Below the pieces are notes generated by a model, which saw only the letters and a program-made list of their open reading frames with translations, did no database searches and was not told the origin of the DNA. Shown here in pieces: positions 31,646 through 43,375 of a stretch of DNA of 64,000 nt. The translations under genes and the position numbers were made by a program. The DNA lies in the NCBI RefSeq assembly GCF_000003605.2, contig NW_003114958.1:144154-208153 (forward strand), read 5' to 3'. This DNA is from Saccoglossus kowalevskii. Lineage: Eukaryota > Hemichordata > Enteropneusta > Harrimaniidae. The number at the start of each line of letters is the position of its first letter. Position 1 is the first letter of the stretch.

Positions 31646-33134
31646 GTGACTTGCGGTACGCTTTCGCCCCCAACTTCGTCGGCCTTTCCTTTTCGAGGTT
31701 TGTTGGGACTGCGTTGCACCGAGCCCGTCCACAGTGAGCGAAGACGGCGCCTGGGAATTCATGAGTAAGTCCAGCAGCGGTGATGAGGGTGGTGTGAGAG
31801 ATGTTTGCATCTGCATCGCTATCGAGACGGATGGGCTCGTTGGTTCCTGCTTGAAGTATGCGCGTTTCTGTGGGGGTTCCAATATCATGCCGCTGTTTGG
31901 CGAGGCGGGAGGTGACATGTGTCCGCTTGGCAAATGCAACATATTGTAGCCAGCAGTATTCTTTGGATATATCACCTTATTTTGAGCTGGTGTCTGCAGT
32001 TCCGTGTATTCTTTGTGTGCGAAGACTGGAAGATGACCCATATTCGTTAAATTGTCAGAAATGTCTGGTAAATCGGTAAAAGCAGAGCTAAAGTCTGGAA
32101 TGCACAAGTCAGCCAGCCCGGGTTCCTGTTTGATTTTTGTGCCGTTAACACAACTGTCATACGTGGGCAGTTTGTTTTCCACCGTGTTGTTGAGTATAAA
32201 ATCCAAATCTAGAAGATCGTTGTATGTCTCGGTAGTGTCGAGACCGGAACCTGACCCACTGGTGGCGGTCGAGTCGCTGAGGGCACCAGGACTTCGAGCC
32301 TCGTACCTCACAGTGTCACTCTGCGACGACATCCCGTTCAGGTCACCGTACAGGAATGTCTCCACATCTTGCCAGACCTGGGAAAAAAGTAAACAAAAAT
32401 AGATATGAATATATAAGGCGATTTTGGGGATTTGCGTCCAGGGTTTGAATGTTTGTGGTTAAAATAGAAAAAACCCACACGCATGCATAATTTAAGATAC
32501 AGCTAATATTCCTATGTATGTTTAGTTAATTAACCGCTAATTGTTCCTTTTCAATCCAATCTGTGAAAATGTTTTATGACAAGACACTATGGCCCAATAC
32601 AAAACTCGCACTCGCAGACACATGTCGCCAGATTTCAGAATTGCCGCGGTTTTGTTTATGAATGTAACGACACGAAATGTCACACAGGCAACACGCCACG
32701 GCGGCGCTGCATGATCATATCGTAGTAGTTAGACTAATTTGAAGCATGACACGTAAGATTCCACGGAACGTTAACAAGGTATGGTTTACAAAACATGATG
32801 TAAACCCAGCATCACAGCGAAAACCTACGCTCGACAGAGATCACGCGTTTCAAAAATAAATAACACGTGTAGATAGAACATTGCATGTCCCAAAATGACA
32901 TTGAACCCGAGGGGGGGGGGAGACTGTGCCAAACCATAACACTGCAACATGGAACTCAAACTAGCATGACTGCAGCAACATGCGAGCATCAATTCAGCTC
33001 AAAAACACTTTTTTTTTTTAAATATATATTATACTGTATATACTTACATTCACAATGTCTGACGAGTCACTGAAATTCATATTCGCCGTCCTCATAAAAT
33101 TCGTCGCCGTGTTCATCTCTAATATAGTCGTCAT
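31394..33134 (-). CDS. KLF4: Krueppel-like transcription factor, KLF2/KLF4 type
   Basis: Two exons on the minus strand: 33134-33048 (29 codons, [20 protein letters not shown] onward, donor GAAT|gtaagt) and 32377-31394 (acceptor ttttttcccag, [14 protein letters not shown] onward, stop at 31394). The protein is 356 residues, nuclear, and binds GC/CACCC boxes. Three C-terminal C2H2 fingers lie at about 273-356 with the KLF linkers HTGEKP and HTGDRP and a short last finger ending [14 protein letters not shown] just before the fingers is the basic nuclear-import stretch of this subgroup. The acidic motif DLLDLDFIL (about 83-91) matches the activation segment of vertebrate KLF4. IKQE and FKQE fit the SUMO-site pattern. 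All fingers lie in one exon. It belongs to the KLF1/2/4/17 subgroup; strict KLF4 versus KLF2 orthology is not resolved. Confidence 0.95.
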
Positions 33135-33285
33135 GTTGATCGCCGTCGAAAATAAGCGAAGGAGACTACAGATAAAAAAAAACCGTGCTTTCTCCTCCAA
33201 TTCGAAATAAGGTATGTGTCGTTCAATACACGCTTTGACAATATCAACGGAATTCCGCAATATACGTCTTACCCATATTTGCGCT

Positions 33286-33360
33286 CAGCCAATCAGCGAC
33301 GCGTTCTATTTTTAGCTCCTATATAAGCTTCCCGAGCACAGTCATCCGGCGTTCAGTGAG
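33286..33360 (+). promoter_or_regulatory. CCAAT / MEF2 / TATA core promoter between KLF and flank
   Basis: On the plus strand, in order: CCAAT at 33289-33293 (agccaatcagcg), a perfect MEF2 site CTATTTTTAG at 33306-33315, a TATA box TATATAAG at 33320-33327, and an initiator-like TTCAGT at 33352-33357. Order and spacing point to transcription away from KLF, starting near 33350. The TATA and MEF2 sites also read on the minus strand (TATATAG, CTAAAAATAG), about 160-190 bases before the KLF ATG, so the element may be bidirectional. MEF2 is an established activator of vertebrate KLF2 and KLF4, so use by KLF is plausible. Confidence 0.65.
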
Positions 33361-33444
33361 CAGCTCAGTGCCTGGCAGTTCACATCGTGCGTCGTCAGGG
33401 AGACATGTAAATAAACACAATGAGTAACGATTCACTGAATATTC

Positions 33445-33741
33445 ATGAGTACAATGACGTCAAAGGTGATTAAAATATTCGCCATATTTGGTAAGAGGAG
33501 GTCAGGGGTTGTATGTGTGGATTTCTGGATACTATCATCCGGATCGCGTGCATACGTACAGATAATGATTAATTCCGGGGTTCTGCTTCTAATTTTAGAA
33601 TGGGTATATAAGGGAAAGAGATTTCCTCGTGATGACTCAGTCAACATCGCGGTGAGAGAGAAAAACGGACCAAAATATCGCTTTGAATATGATACTAGTG
33701 TACATGTAATACCCGAGGACACAAATAGAATCCACCCGTAG
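33445..33741 (+). CDS. Candidate 98-residue frame after the divergent TATA promoter
   Basis: An ATG-started frame about 95 bases after the presumed plus-strand start site: MSTMTSKVIKIFAIFGKRRS onward to DTNRIHP. One out-of-frame ATG at 33420 and a one-codon ATG-TAA at about 33405 precede it, which weakens it. No family is recognised. It may simply be non-coding divergent transcript. Confidence 0.2.
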   Translation: MSTMTSKVIKIFAIFGKRRSGVVCVDFWILSSGSRAYVQIMINSGVLLLILEWVYKGKRFPRDDSVNIAVREKNGPKYRFEYDTSVHVIPEDTNRIHP

Positions 33742-35035
33742 CTGTGGGTCAGTTTCGTGACATGTTGTATCGTATTTCGTCCAGGTTCCTAGTAATATCC
33801 ATACCGTGGGAGCCAACCAGTAAAATATTTCTCCATGTAAAATATATACAAGTATTTCACATTTAGTGTTGAATATCAGTATGATTTAATGTTTGTATTA
33901 TTTCGTCTACGTTTGTTGTATGTAAGTGCATGAGATATATTTTCCCAATATTATAAAATCAGTTAATCATTGATTTTTTTTTTGATTTTATTTAATCTCC
34001 ACTACACAATTATTTTCTCCCAACTGTTGAATCTCCGCGATAACCAATGATTCGACATTTTTAACGATGATGTTTTACCGTTACGCGGAAGTGAAACCAC
34101 TGTACCAGCAAATGTACATAATTCACTGGTGCACTGGAGTGGTTGTACACGCTGTTCTCCTTGTCGTCACTCAAGGGTATATTGACCACGATGAAAATAT
34201 CGCTTGGTTCGACAATCCGGAGAATACATTATAGTCGAGTTTCTCAGTGACTTCCGTATATCACACCTATTGCTTTTAATTATAATGTACTAAAACGATC
34301 ATCGGGAATTTCAGTGTAGCGACATTGTCGCCGCAAATAGGTCCTGCGCCCACGCGTGAGGGTCAACGACCGCGGCGTGTCAGTTTATGGCTGCGATTTT
34401 TTGTGTGACGACAGTTTAATAAACATAGCCCCCTCCCCCACCCATGCACCATTTTAACCATATTTTAAAGTATGCATGGCTGTTCTTATGCCAAATCAAT
34501 TCTTGTCGCGTTGCTTAACATTGTCCATGTTCATGTATGTATTCTGTTCTAAACGCCACCCCTCCATCAATATGACAATTATGTAACACATTGACAGAGC
34601 CCGGAGCGTTAATCACTGTGACATACACACACACACACGATTACCGGAGAAGTTCTGTAGAGGGAGGAGTGGAATATAAAAAAAATGTCGTGAGTGACAA
34701 TTTTTTATTCACCCCACTCTTTTACATCAATTCACCTTCAGTATACGTCTGATTCAACCAAATAAACGTATCGATCACCGATCGATTACAACAATTATTG
34801 AAATTGTTATTTTATCTTTTTCTTTGAATCAAGAAATTCATATGATTTCCTAAATTCTCTAGCCCACCCATCACCATCCAAACTAAAGCAGCATCATATG
34901 CATGATATCAGTACGACCATAGATTAGTGCCGCCAAGCTGTGTACTGATTCAGTGGATTGAAAAAAAAAAGTAAGCAAATAACACCGAATAAACGGCAAG
35001 GTAAAGACTATGTCTAATTATAGTAAACACGTACT

Positions 35036-35104
35036 GCGTGCGTGACTCGAACCGGCGCTCGCGTACGGCACCTAATCGCCTAGCTACACGCCACTACACG
35101 TCTT
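35036..35104 (-). repeat. tRNA-derived SINE-like head
   Basis: On the minus strand, gtagtggcgtgtagctaggc resembles an A box, and GGTTCGAGTC (about 35 bases on) is a perfect B box of the internal RNA polymerase III promoter. Cloverleaf pairing is poor, so this is a tRNA-derived repeat rather than a working tRNA gene. Confidence 0.45.
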
Positions 35105-35157
35105 TCCCTCGGCCACCGGGCATCCCCAAATAAGGATGCTTAATAACTCAACATAAG

Positions 35158-35503
35158 ATTATCCTCGGGGGCGGACATCCGGGCATTTTCTACCGCTTGG
35201 CAACCCTCGCGGTGAAAACAAAGACAAAACAGTCGCAGAAAACGGCTGAGAAAACGGTACTTTGCGATGGTTGTTGAGAGTCCCCTGAACAGTGTAATAA
35301 GATTAGCCCTACGTGTGTAACATATATGCATTTGGTTGTTCAGGATTACTTCAAAGTTGAGTTTGTGTTGTTTTCTCGAGTTTTCACCGGCTCCACCGGC
35401 GTTCCACAGCAGCGCGCACAAAGCCCTTAGAAATACGTGGTACAGTAGTGCGCGTCTTAGCAACGTAGAACGTCCGTGACGTAGCTCCGCCCCCGAGGAT
35501 AAT
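35158..35503 (-). mobile_element. MITE with ATCCTCGGGGGCGGA termini, copy 1
   Basis: About 345 bases bounded by attATCCTCGGGGGCGGA and its reverse complement TCCGCCCCCGAGGATaat. An open frame on the minus strand (35463-35140, about 107 codons, including LCALLWNAGGAGENSRKQHK) is shared with the copy at 62860. No transposase or other family is recognisable, and no clear target duplication is seen. Confidence 0.75.
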
Positions 35504-38500
35504 AATGTTCACCGAGATATTGTCATATAAATCGGTGTATAGGAGTATACTTCATATAAACGAATGACCAGTACCTCACTCGTCGCCCACGTCAAATGTT
35601 GAAATATCGCGGCAGGTGCGTTACTCACCGGAAAGTGGCACATTATTAATTTAACGTCCCATTTTGGTTTTTACCACTTCTAACCACTTTCTCCAGGCGA
35701 TTACCATACTGATAGGTGTGGTATTGCGGTACTTCAGTAGTTCCCCTGTCACCAGTAGTGACGATGATGATGATGATTTAATATTGTTGACATTCGTCTA
35801 AAATGCCAATGTTGAGCAGTTCTGAATTTATTTCCCGTCTTAAGGCCGTTTTATGCTCCCTTTACACTCTTTGATGATCTTTATTCAGTTTTTAAAAAGC
35901 CAAATAAAGGTTTAATTAATTGGGTGGATGAAGTGAGATTATATTTTTGACAAAAAAAGATCAAAAACTTTATTTTGAACTTCGTCAAAGCAGTCGTGTT
36001 TGTGTTTTCGGAATTTCTGACATTCAATGACGGCATTAACTTTTTGGGCAAAAAAATGAAATTTTAAAACACATACAAATAATCATGATATCTACTGTGT
36101 GAAAAATTGTTATATTTATGAATAATTACGATTTGCAACTGATGTAGTGTTAAGAGACATCACCATGATCATCATGCTTGTGTCATGCTAGGATGGACGC
36201 CGCGTCGTGACCATTAGCAGAATGGTATCGGGACTATCACTTTCCAAAAACTAGTAAAATCATTGAACATTTTCGAGTAAAAAAAAACGACAGCTATTTC
36301 TATAACATTTCTAGTTACAATTCGTTCGTTTCTCTCGGGGGAAAAAATACCAACGTGGCCCTGTTTTATTGCGGCTACTTGAAGGATCGGGCTTCAATGT
36401 GTGGGCGACCTGAAAAGGTCAAACATCAGTGTGTGGTCTGTGACTGTGTTTGTAGCTGATTTCTCTCAAAACCGAAAATGTATGGCAATGGTAGGTAGTT
36501 GGGGTAAAGCTACTTCAAGTTGGTAAATGCTTAAATTAAATTCGAATTAAATTCGATAAGTTTAAAAATGTTTCGTCATTTTAATCAGTTATTGTTATGG
36601 CTCGGATTCTAAAGAGGAAACTGGTTGAATATACGACTGCTTTCGGTTTTACTGCGTTTTTTTTGGCGGGAACGACTGAAACGGGAACGGCTATCCATTG
36701 AGTCTGTCCTAGTCGTTTGTGATCGACCACGATCAACAAACCAATACATTACTATCGTAGAAGTACTTCAAGTTAACGTGGACAACTTGACAACTGCCCG
36801 TGAACTGAAACGACTCGAACAGCGCCCGTTTTCAAGGCCTCCTTGGCCAGTGACGTAAAAGTGCTGGCATTTACGTAGAGTAGTACTTTGTGCGTACTGG
36901 TTATGTTGTTAACCACTTTACGTCGTTGTGTGCAGTTAATGTACCGTATTCGCAAACAACCCACGTATAGAAATCGCCCAGTCAGTGACAGATGAGGCCA
37001 TTGACATGGTTATGTCACCTATACGACTCGACGTATGCTAACTTCAATTGCTCCCACACATTTGGACTATTTCATGATGGTGGTTCTTCCTTCGCTCATT
37101 CATATATGGGTTGGTCATGATTAAAAATGAACTGTGTGAGAAAAGATGATAGAACAGTTGTGGACAATGGTTTTGAGCCAGATTGTTTGGGAATGATTGG
37201 TTTTAGTTCCTCCATGGTTGTTCTTCTTTATAAATATACTTTTTGTCTGTAATTTTTCTTGTAGATTTTCTAAATTTTCTCTTTCCAAATTTACCTGAGC
37301 ACTCCGGAGTTCCCAATCGCCCACCTTTTAATATGAACAAAAAAGAAACCTAACCAGCAGTACGCTAATATAGCTCATTGTTTTGCAAACAAAATATCAA
37401 TATTTTGTAAGTTTGTAATAGTAAACTGAAATGAACATTGCTATTTAGTTAGTAAATCGGTGAGCTATATTGCCATACTGGTGACGGGTTGCTTTTTCGT
37501 AACAACGTCCATATACCGTGACTCGGCTTGGGCTCGTTGAGACATGAACTGAACGGAACCGAGTCATATACGAGGTTTCAATTAACGACTGTGAATATAG
37601 TTCCATGTTTGAAAAGTCAATTTAATGGCGGAGGTGAAACGCCAGTCTTAAGGGTGAGACCCAAGTTAGTGGCATATTTTTGGACTTTTTTTTGGTGTGT
37701 GCATATTTTCAAATGTTGCAAGGTTAATTTTGTACCTAGAAAAGTGCTAAATATTAATAAAAATGCGACGATAAACCAGCTACGCGTGTCGTTGTTTTTC
37801 TACAGGCTTAACGACGAGACTGATTAAAATAGATTGACAGATAAGATTATGCAAATCACTGCATCCTTCTCGTTGAAAGTTCTACGCATGCTCCACTCAG
37901 TCGTAACTTAGGCGCACCCTCACCTTACTACCCAACCTACACCAGACGCATTTCCAATCCACACGGACAATGGGCGCCCACGCTAAGAAGTCCAATGGTA
38001 TTCTTCAAGGAGAGGAACGGCAAAATGATCGCTATCGATTACCGCATATTACGAATTGCGATGAAATAGCTTATGTTTGATATATAGTTAACGCGATTAC
38101 AAATATGTAGAGTTAATATGATACCATCGATTTTATTATATATTAGCTATCCATGCATTATGTCCACCACACGATAAAATTGCATTCTTATTCTGAGATC
38201 GGAATAATTTGATTTTATAATTGTATATTTAGCGTGTTTAAACCGAATTCAAATTTATCACTAATTAGCATATGTACATTGGAATGTGGTAGAAAAATCA
38301 CCGCAATAATAATGATAGCGGAAATAATAGAGAAAATCATTAAATTCAAATGTAATTTTTTTTTAATGTATAAAATATTATGATTCGTATCAATGCCGAT
38401 ATATTAATTTTTCAAGCAAAAATAATGAACATAAGTTATAGACTTTTGACAATATTCTCATGTGGTCGGAACCTCTTTATTTGATGTGCACATAGTCGGA

Positions 38501-38895
38501 GCCCCTTAAGCTAATTGGTGTGCGCATGCTCAGCAGCGCATCGAACGAAGGTAATCTCACTGACCTATCGTCAACCTGTTCGTATTTATTTAATGTCTAT
38601 CCTCAGCAAAAGGGTACATACGCGGGCTTTTATGGATTATGCGCGCGTACCAGACACAATCTGTTCATAACCAGGACCGTGACCAAAGTAGCAGAAAAGT
38701 CGGCAGCGCAAACACGACGGGCCCCGAACGGAAAATGGGGGCCCGGGTATACAAATAGTTTTATTTAAACTCCAAAGTATTTCTTTTGTTACCAGAGCTA
38801 AAATGCTGTCTAATATTTCTAGAGATCAAATAATCATATATAAAGGACGTGAACCTGATTGTGTGAGCTCGATTACTTTTTCCATCTCATCTCAA

Positions 38896-38973
38896 TCTCC
38901 CAGGCATGCAGAGTTCTATTTCTACGAATATATACTTTCGACGATCTAACCGCAAGGAACTCTGGGAAGGAGA
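38896..38973. mobile_element. Short inverted-end element, internally deleted copy
   Basis: It begins tctcccaggcatgcagagtt, shares ctatttctacgaatatat, and ends gatctaaccgcaaggaactc then tgggaaggaga. The same ends enclose a 235-base copy at 53473-53707, so this is a deletion derivative. Confidence 0.7.
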
Positions 38974-41900
38974 ATGATCACATCCATTAATGTGTTCGTC
39001 ATCACCTGGGATAAAAAATAATCATTCACACTAAGTCACGCGAGATTTTGGACTGCACATTCCCACCCAAAATATAACTAGTATAGTTCGTATAAACTGA
39101 AACAAAATTGCTTAACCTAGTCTGAAAAAAATGAAGTACTAGTATATGTAACATTGAACGGTAAAGCGACATCCAAAAGAATTCATGTATTAATTTATTG
39201 AGGAGTTTATGGGAGGTGGGTGGGTGTGAATTGTTGCGGTGAGCAACGGAATGCCAAAAAGGTCATTGTGCTGCACCCTCGTCAACTTATAAAGTAAATA
39301 CAATTAAAAAAATCTTTCATCGACTCACATTCCTCATGATATAGTGTTTGGTTGAATGGTGTTACGTGAACGGATTTTTATCGTAATTTTGAATATTTTT
39401 ACTGTTACTTTGCCACAAAGGCGCCACGTAATTTTATTTGATTTCTATTACATGTACATTTCGTTGTATGTAATTAACTGGGACTGATTCCCCGTAATGT
39501 ATTTAGAGACATAATAATAATATATATTTTCTATAATTTGTTTGTATAGACCATGTGACCATCAATCTCGATTCTTCAAAAACGCTACTTTGGGTAATAT
39601 TTTCTTTAGGTTGTTTGGATATCGGGCCAACAGGGCCTGGTAGTTCAGTTGATGTCGAAATTATGAAGTGAGTCCTAGCACGTAGTCCCAAACATGGAAT
39701 ATGGTTCCTCAGTGCATACATATATTTAATGGCATTACGACATGATCTAACGTGAAATGCAGTTAGGTGCGTCAAAACATAGACCTTAGAAAGGTCTATG
39801 GTCAAAATGCACTGTGTGTATAAACAATCGATCTCCGAACCTGTCCCCGCCTGACAAACAAATATCCTCCACTTGTCAACATGCCAACAGCGCTGGTATA
39901 TGAATTAGTAGTGTATTATCGAGTATTATCAGTCGACTTAGCGTTGGTGTTGCTGTCATTTCATTGCAGCTGATGAAACGATGAAATACGGTGACACAAT
40001 CAGCTGCGATACCATGATATATGCCGGAGATTTCATAAACGTTTTAATGGCAATAAAGATTCCGGAACACGTTCTAGGCGATCCTGCCATACGATGGTGC
40101 GATGGCTACTATGCGTTTATATACTAGAATTAGTAAGGGGTGATTTTGTCGATGAACATTGCATTGTGATACAACAGTCACGTCACCCCACCATCGGTAT
40201 AATAACAGGAGATCATAGTGAAATCTTCATAGCCACACAAGTCGCGCTTCCACGGTTGATCGTAATGACTTTTGCAAAACCCAATCCAATTTGCTACACA
40301 TATCTCGTGAGACCCAGCCTACATCAGCGTGGATCCTTACATATTCCTCTCATACGCCACTTCTGTGTCTTGCTCACTGGTCAATTCGACCTCATTCCGT
40401 TATATAAGACTTAAAAAACAAACACTTAAAGTATTTGTGTTTGTCGCCGACAAGACATTATATCTCCTTGACCTGAATCGCCCGCCATTATCATCATTAA
40501 GTACGTAACTTTTTAAGACTTTTCTTATCATTAAAAACTTTATATCCAAGGTCGGCTACCAGATGGGACGTATGTACACGCAGTGGAAACTAGGTTAAAC
40601 CAAGAGCAGGGTGACATTATCTAAATTATTATTAAAGCGACAGAATTTAATAATAGCAACACATTACCGGTGTGACAGAACGATTAGAAGACGAAAATAT
40701 GCATGTATTCATATGCATGGGAAAATGAACATGCCGGGGGTGACGGAAAAACTATGATATCATTAAAACATCGAACTTATCAATGTTTACAAATCGTCTG
40801 ATGCTACTTCCATATGCGCACATAGCGATAACAGATTTTTGGAAATTACTATTTTTTTTCGTCGGTTTCATGACATATTCGCAGCCCAGTCGACTGATGT
40901 AATTAATATATATTAAAGCGAAATACTACTCATAATTTTTTAGAAGGTTCGTTATGAATCACTTTGAAATATTCTTTGATTCATTAGATTATTTCCATGG
41001 TAACGACAAACTGCATGTGTGTTACCAAATACACTTTTACAAAGTTGTTTAAATATTATTCAAAAATGTCCTAGGAAAAGTACCTTATCAATGACGATAC
41101 ATAATTATTTCAGCCCATATCACAGACTGAGCTAAATATTTGAAATATTACATCATATCTTTATAGGAAAAACGTCCCATAATACTGTCAGAAAGACCGC
41201 CATTTGGCAAAAATATATAATTTTCTCGATAAACAAGCTGGTGACCAAAACATTTAAAAAATATCAATACTAGCAAGGAGTATATTCACTGCAAAATAAA
41301 TTTATAAGAAAATTTTTGCTCTACCATCATATGGAGACGTACAGAGAGGGGGTTCAAAGCCAAACTGTGTGGTCTACCGTATTCGACTAGTTTGGGCACT
41401 ATTGGTATCACATTTCGATGTTACTTTATTTACGTTACATAAGTCAACCGTATGACAACACGTTTAAACTGAATTTGCTGTGACCGCAACAACAAGTTTC
41501 TGGATATCAACTAGTTTGAACCTGCGAGTGGTAAATTTCACACGCGTGGTTGAGCAGGCACGATGTCAACAACTCCGTAAAGGATGACCCAGCGAAGACA
41601 CTCTAGTGCTTATTGTTCTCACGATGCTGTCTTGTTTTGTTCCCGAATGCCATAGTGAGACGCTGCCTGTTGTTGCACTGAAGGTGTTTACAAAATAAAT
41701 GCCCAGCCCCTTGCTTTGACGTCTTTCTTTGCCAGAACGGAGCCTTTATCTCTTTGTGTGTTGAAAACAACGCTCGATATGGCATTGGAATGTACGTGTA
41801 TTGAAAATTATAGTTCCTATTATAATAACGTATATAAGCCATAACAAACAACTAATGGAACAATGAAGGTTTTTCATTTATGTTTTCGTTTTCCAAGTGA

Positions 41901-42834
41901 AGACACGAGTTTAGAGCATGTTTCCAGGGTTCCTGGTCCTTGTATTGACTTGTTTTATTTTATTGGGTGAGGTTCAATCGGATGCCAGACGTGTTCTACA
42001 CATTTGACCGTGGATGTGATCTATAATCTCCATCTTCTAATCTTGCACAGAAGTCTAATTGTTTTTTGGTTTTGTTTTTCTAAAAAAAAAAACACTGGGT
42101 AATTAAACGAAATAGCGCAGTTTTCGCATTTTTTTCTGCGGGTTACCTAGTCTTTTGAAGTCTGTATGTATGTAAGTCTAGCATGTCCATACGATGTATG
42201 TTATTATATGTTTTTTTTTTTTTAATTTGACAATTTACATCATTTCAGTCAGTCACTCACTCGTTAGTTGATTGTATTTATAAATCTATTTACGCAGTGC
42301 TTCCAGAAGTAAACAAGGATCCACGTCGTTCAGAGTGTCGTCTTCTGACATTCAGATTTACGGCGCATGCGCTGCAAAATAAATTAAATGCCAATTATTT
42401 AAAATCCAGACAAGGATAGTATTCTAAAGCAGGGAAAGAACGAAAAAAAGAAAGTGTTGTGCCGTTTGTTTCCAAGATTGATGCATTCTTGAATTTAATT
42501 TTCGCATGATTCTATGATAAACTTGCAAAATGTACTATCACAACAACTTGTTTGATTCAATATGGAGAACAAAGGTCGCGTTATCAATTTGCAGGAATTA
42601 TGGAACTTAGAGTTTTTCCCCCATGAAGTGCGGACATTTTAGAAAAAAGACATATAGGAAACGTTTTAATCACGGGTTTATGTATGGCTGTCATTACTCA
42701 ATACCCCCGCCCGACAGGTCAACTTGAAACGGCCCGGGTATATACCCTGCCATTGTTTTCCCACTAATCGCGGCATATACGTCATTCGGCAGTAAATGAG
42801 AGATTGAGAGATTTTACATTTTCTAATAATTTAG

Positions 42835-42985
42835 GCCCAAACCTTCAAATCTAGACACACTAGGACTATGTCGTACTGGGACAGGGGATCGAACCTCATC
42901 AACAACTCTAAGTAGGATAAAGTTGTGCAGTTACCTCCCATCCTACTTCGGGGCACTGAGTTGAAGGGGCATATTTTAACTACAG
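42835..42985 (-). repeat. Possible SINE with B-box
   Basis: On the minus strand GGTTCGATCCC is a perfect B box, with gggaggtaactgcacaactt upstream as a weak A-box region. Only the B box is convincing. Confidence 0.3.
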
Positions 42986-43044
42986 AGGCGAGGAGGCTAA
43001 ATCTCGTGGTAATGAGAACTGTTTAGCTTGATTATCCTGCTTAA

Positions 43045-43375
43045 ATATGCGTTTCCACGTTGTCTGATCTACAGAAAACGTCTCAATGAACCCTGTAAGC
43101 GCAGTAAGGGCTTTGGACTGTGTATGGTTCACGAGAAATCATATCCTACAGAATCCTGAAATCGAATTTATAGTAAAGTATAGTGGCCTTGAGCGATTAC
43201 AACAATGACTATTATGATATGAGGATTAAACGGCATGATTTCAGTGCAGACAAGCTCCGTGTTCCAATGTTTCAGGATTTGTTGCCAACTTAACTGATTT
43301 TTTTTTGTTCACAGTGAACACAATACGCAGTGATGGATGTGCTGCACATACTGTAGCACCAAGTGGGAATCTAAC
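43045..43375 (+). repeat. Diverged relative of the 15150 element
   Basis: It shares gatctacagaaa, gtaagcgcagtaa and ccaatgtttcaggatttgtt with 15150-15352 in the same order. The inverted termini are no longer recognisable. Confidence 0.5.

Noticed and set aside
35036-35104. Functional tRNA gene
   Set aside because: A- and B-box-like motifs are present, but acceptor and anticodon stems do not pair well. Kept only as a SINE-like head.
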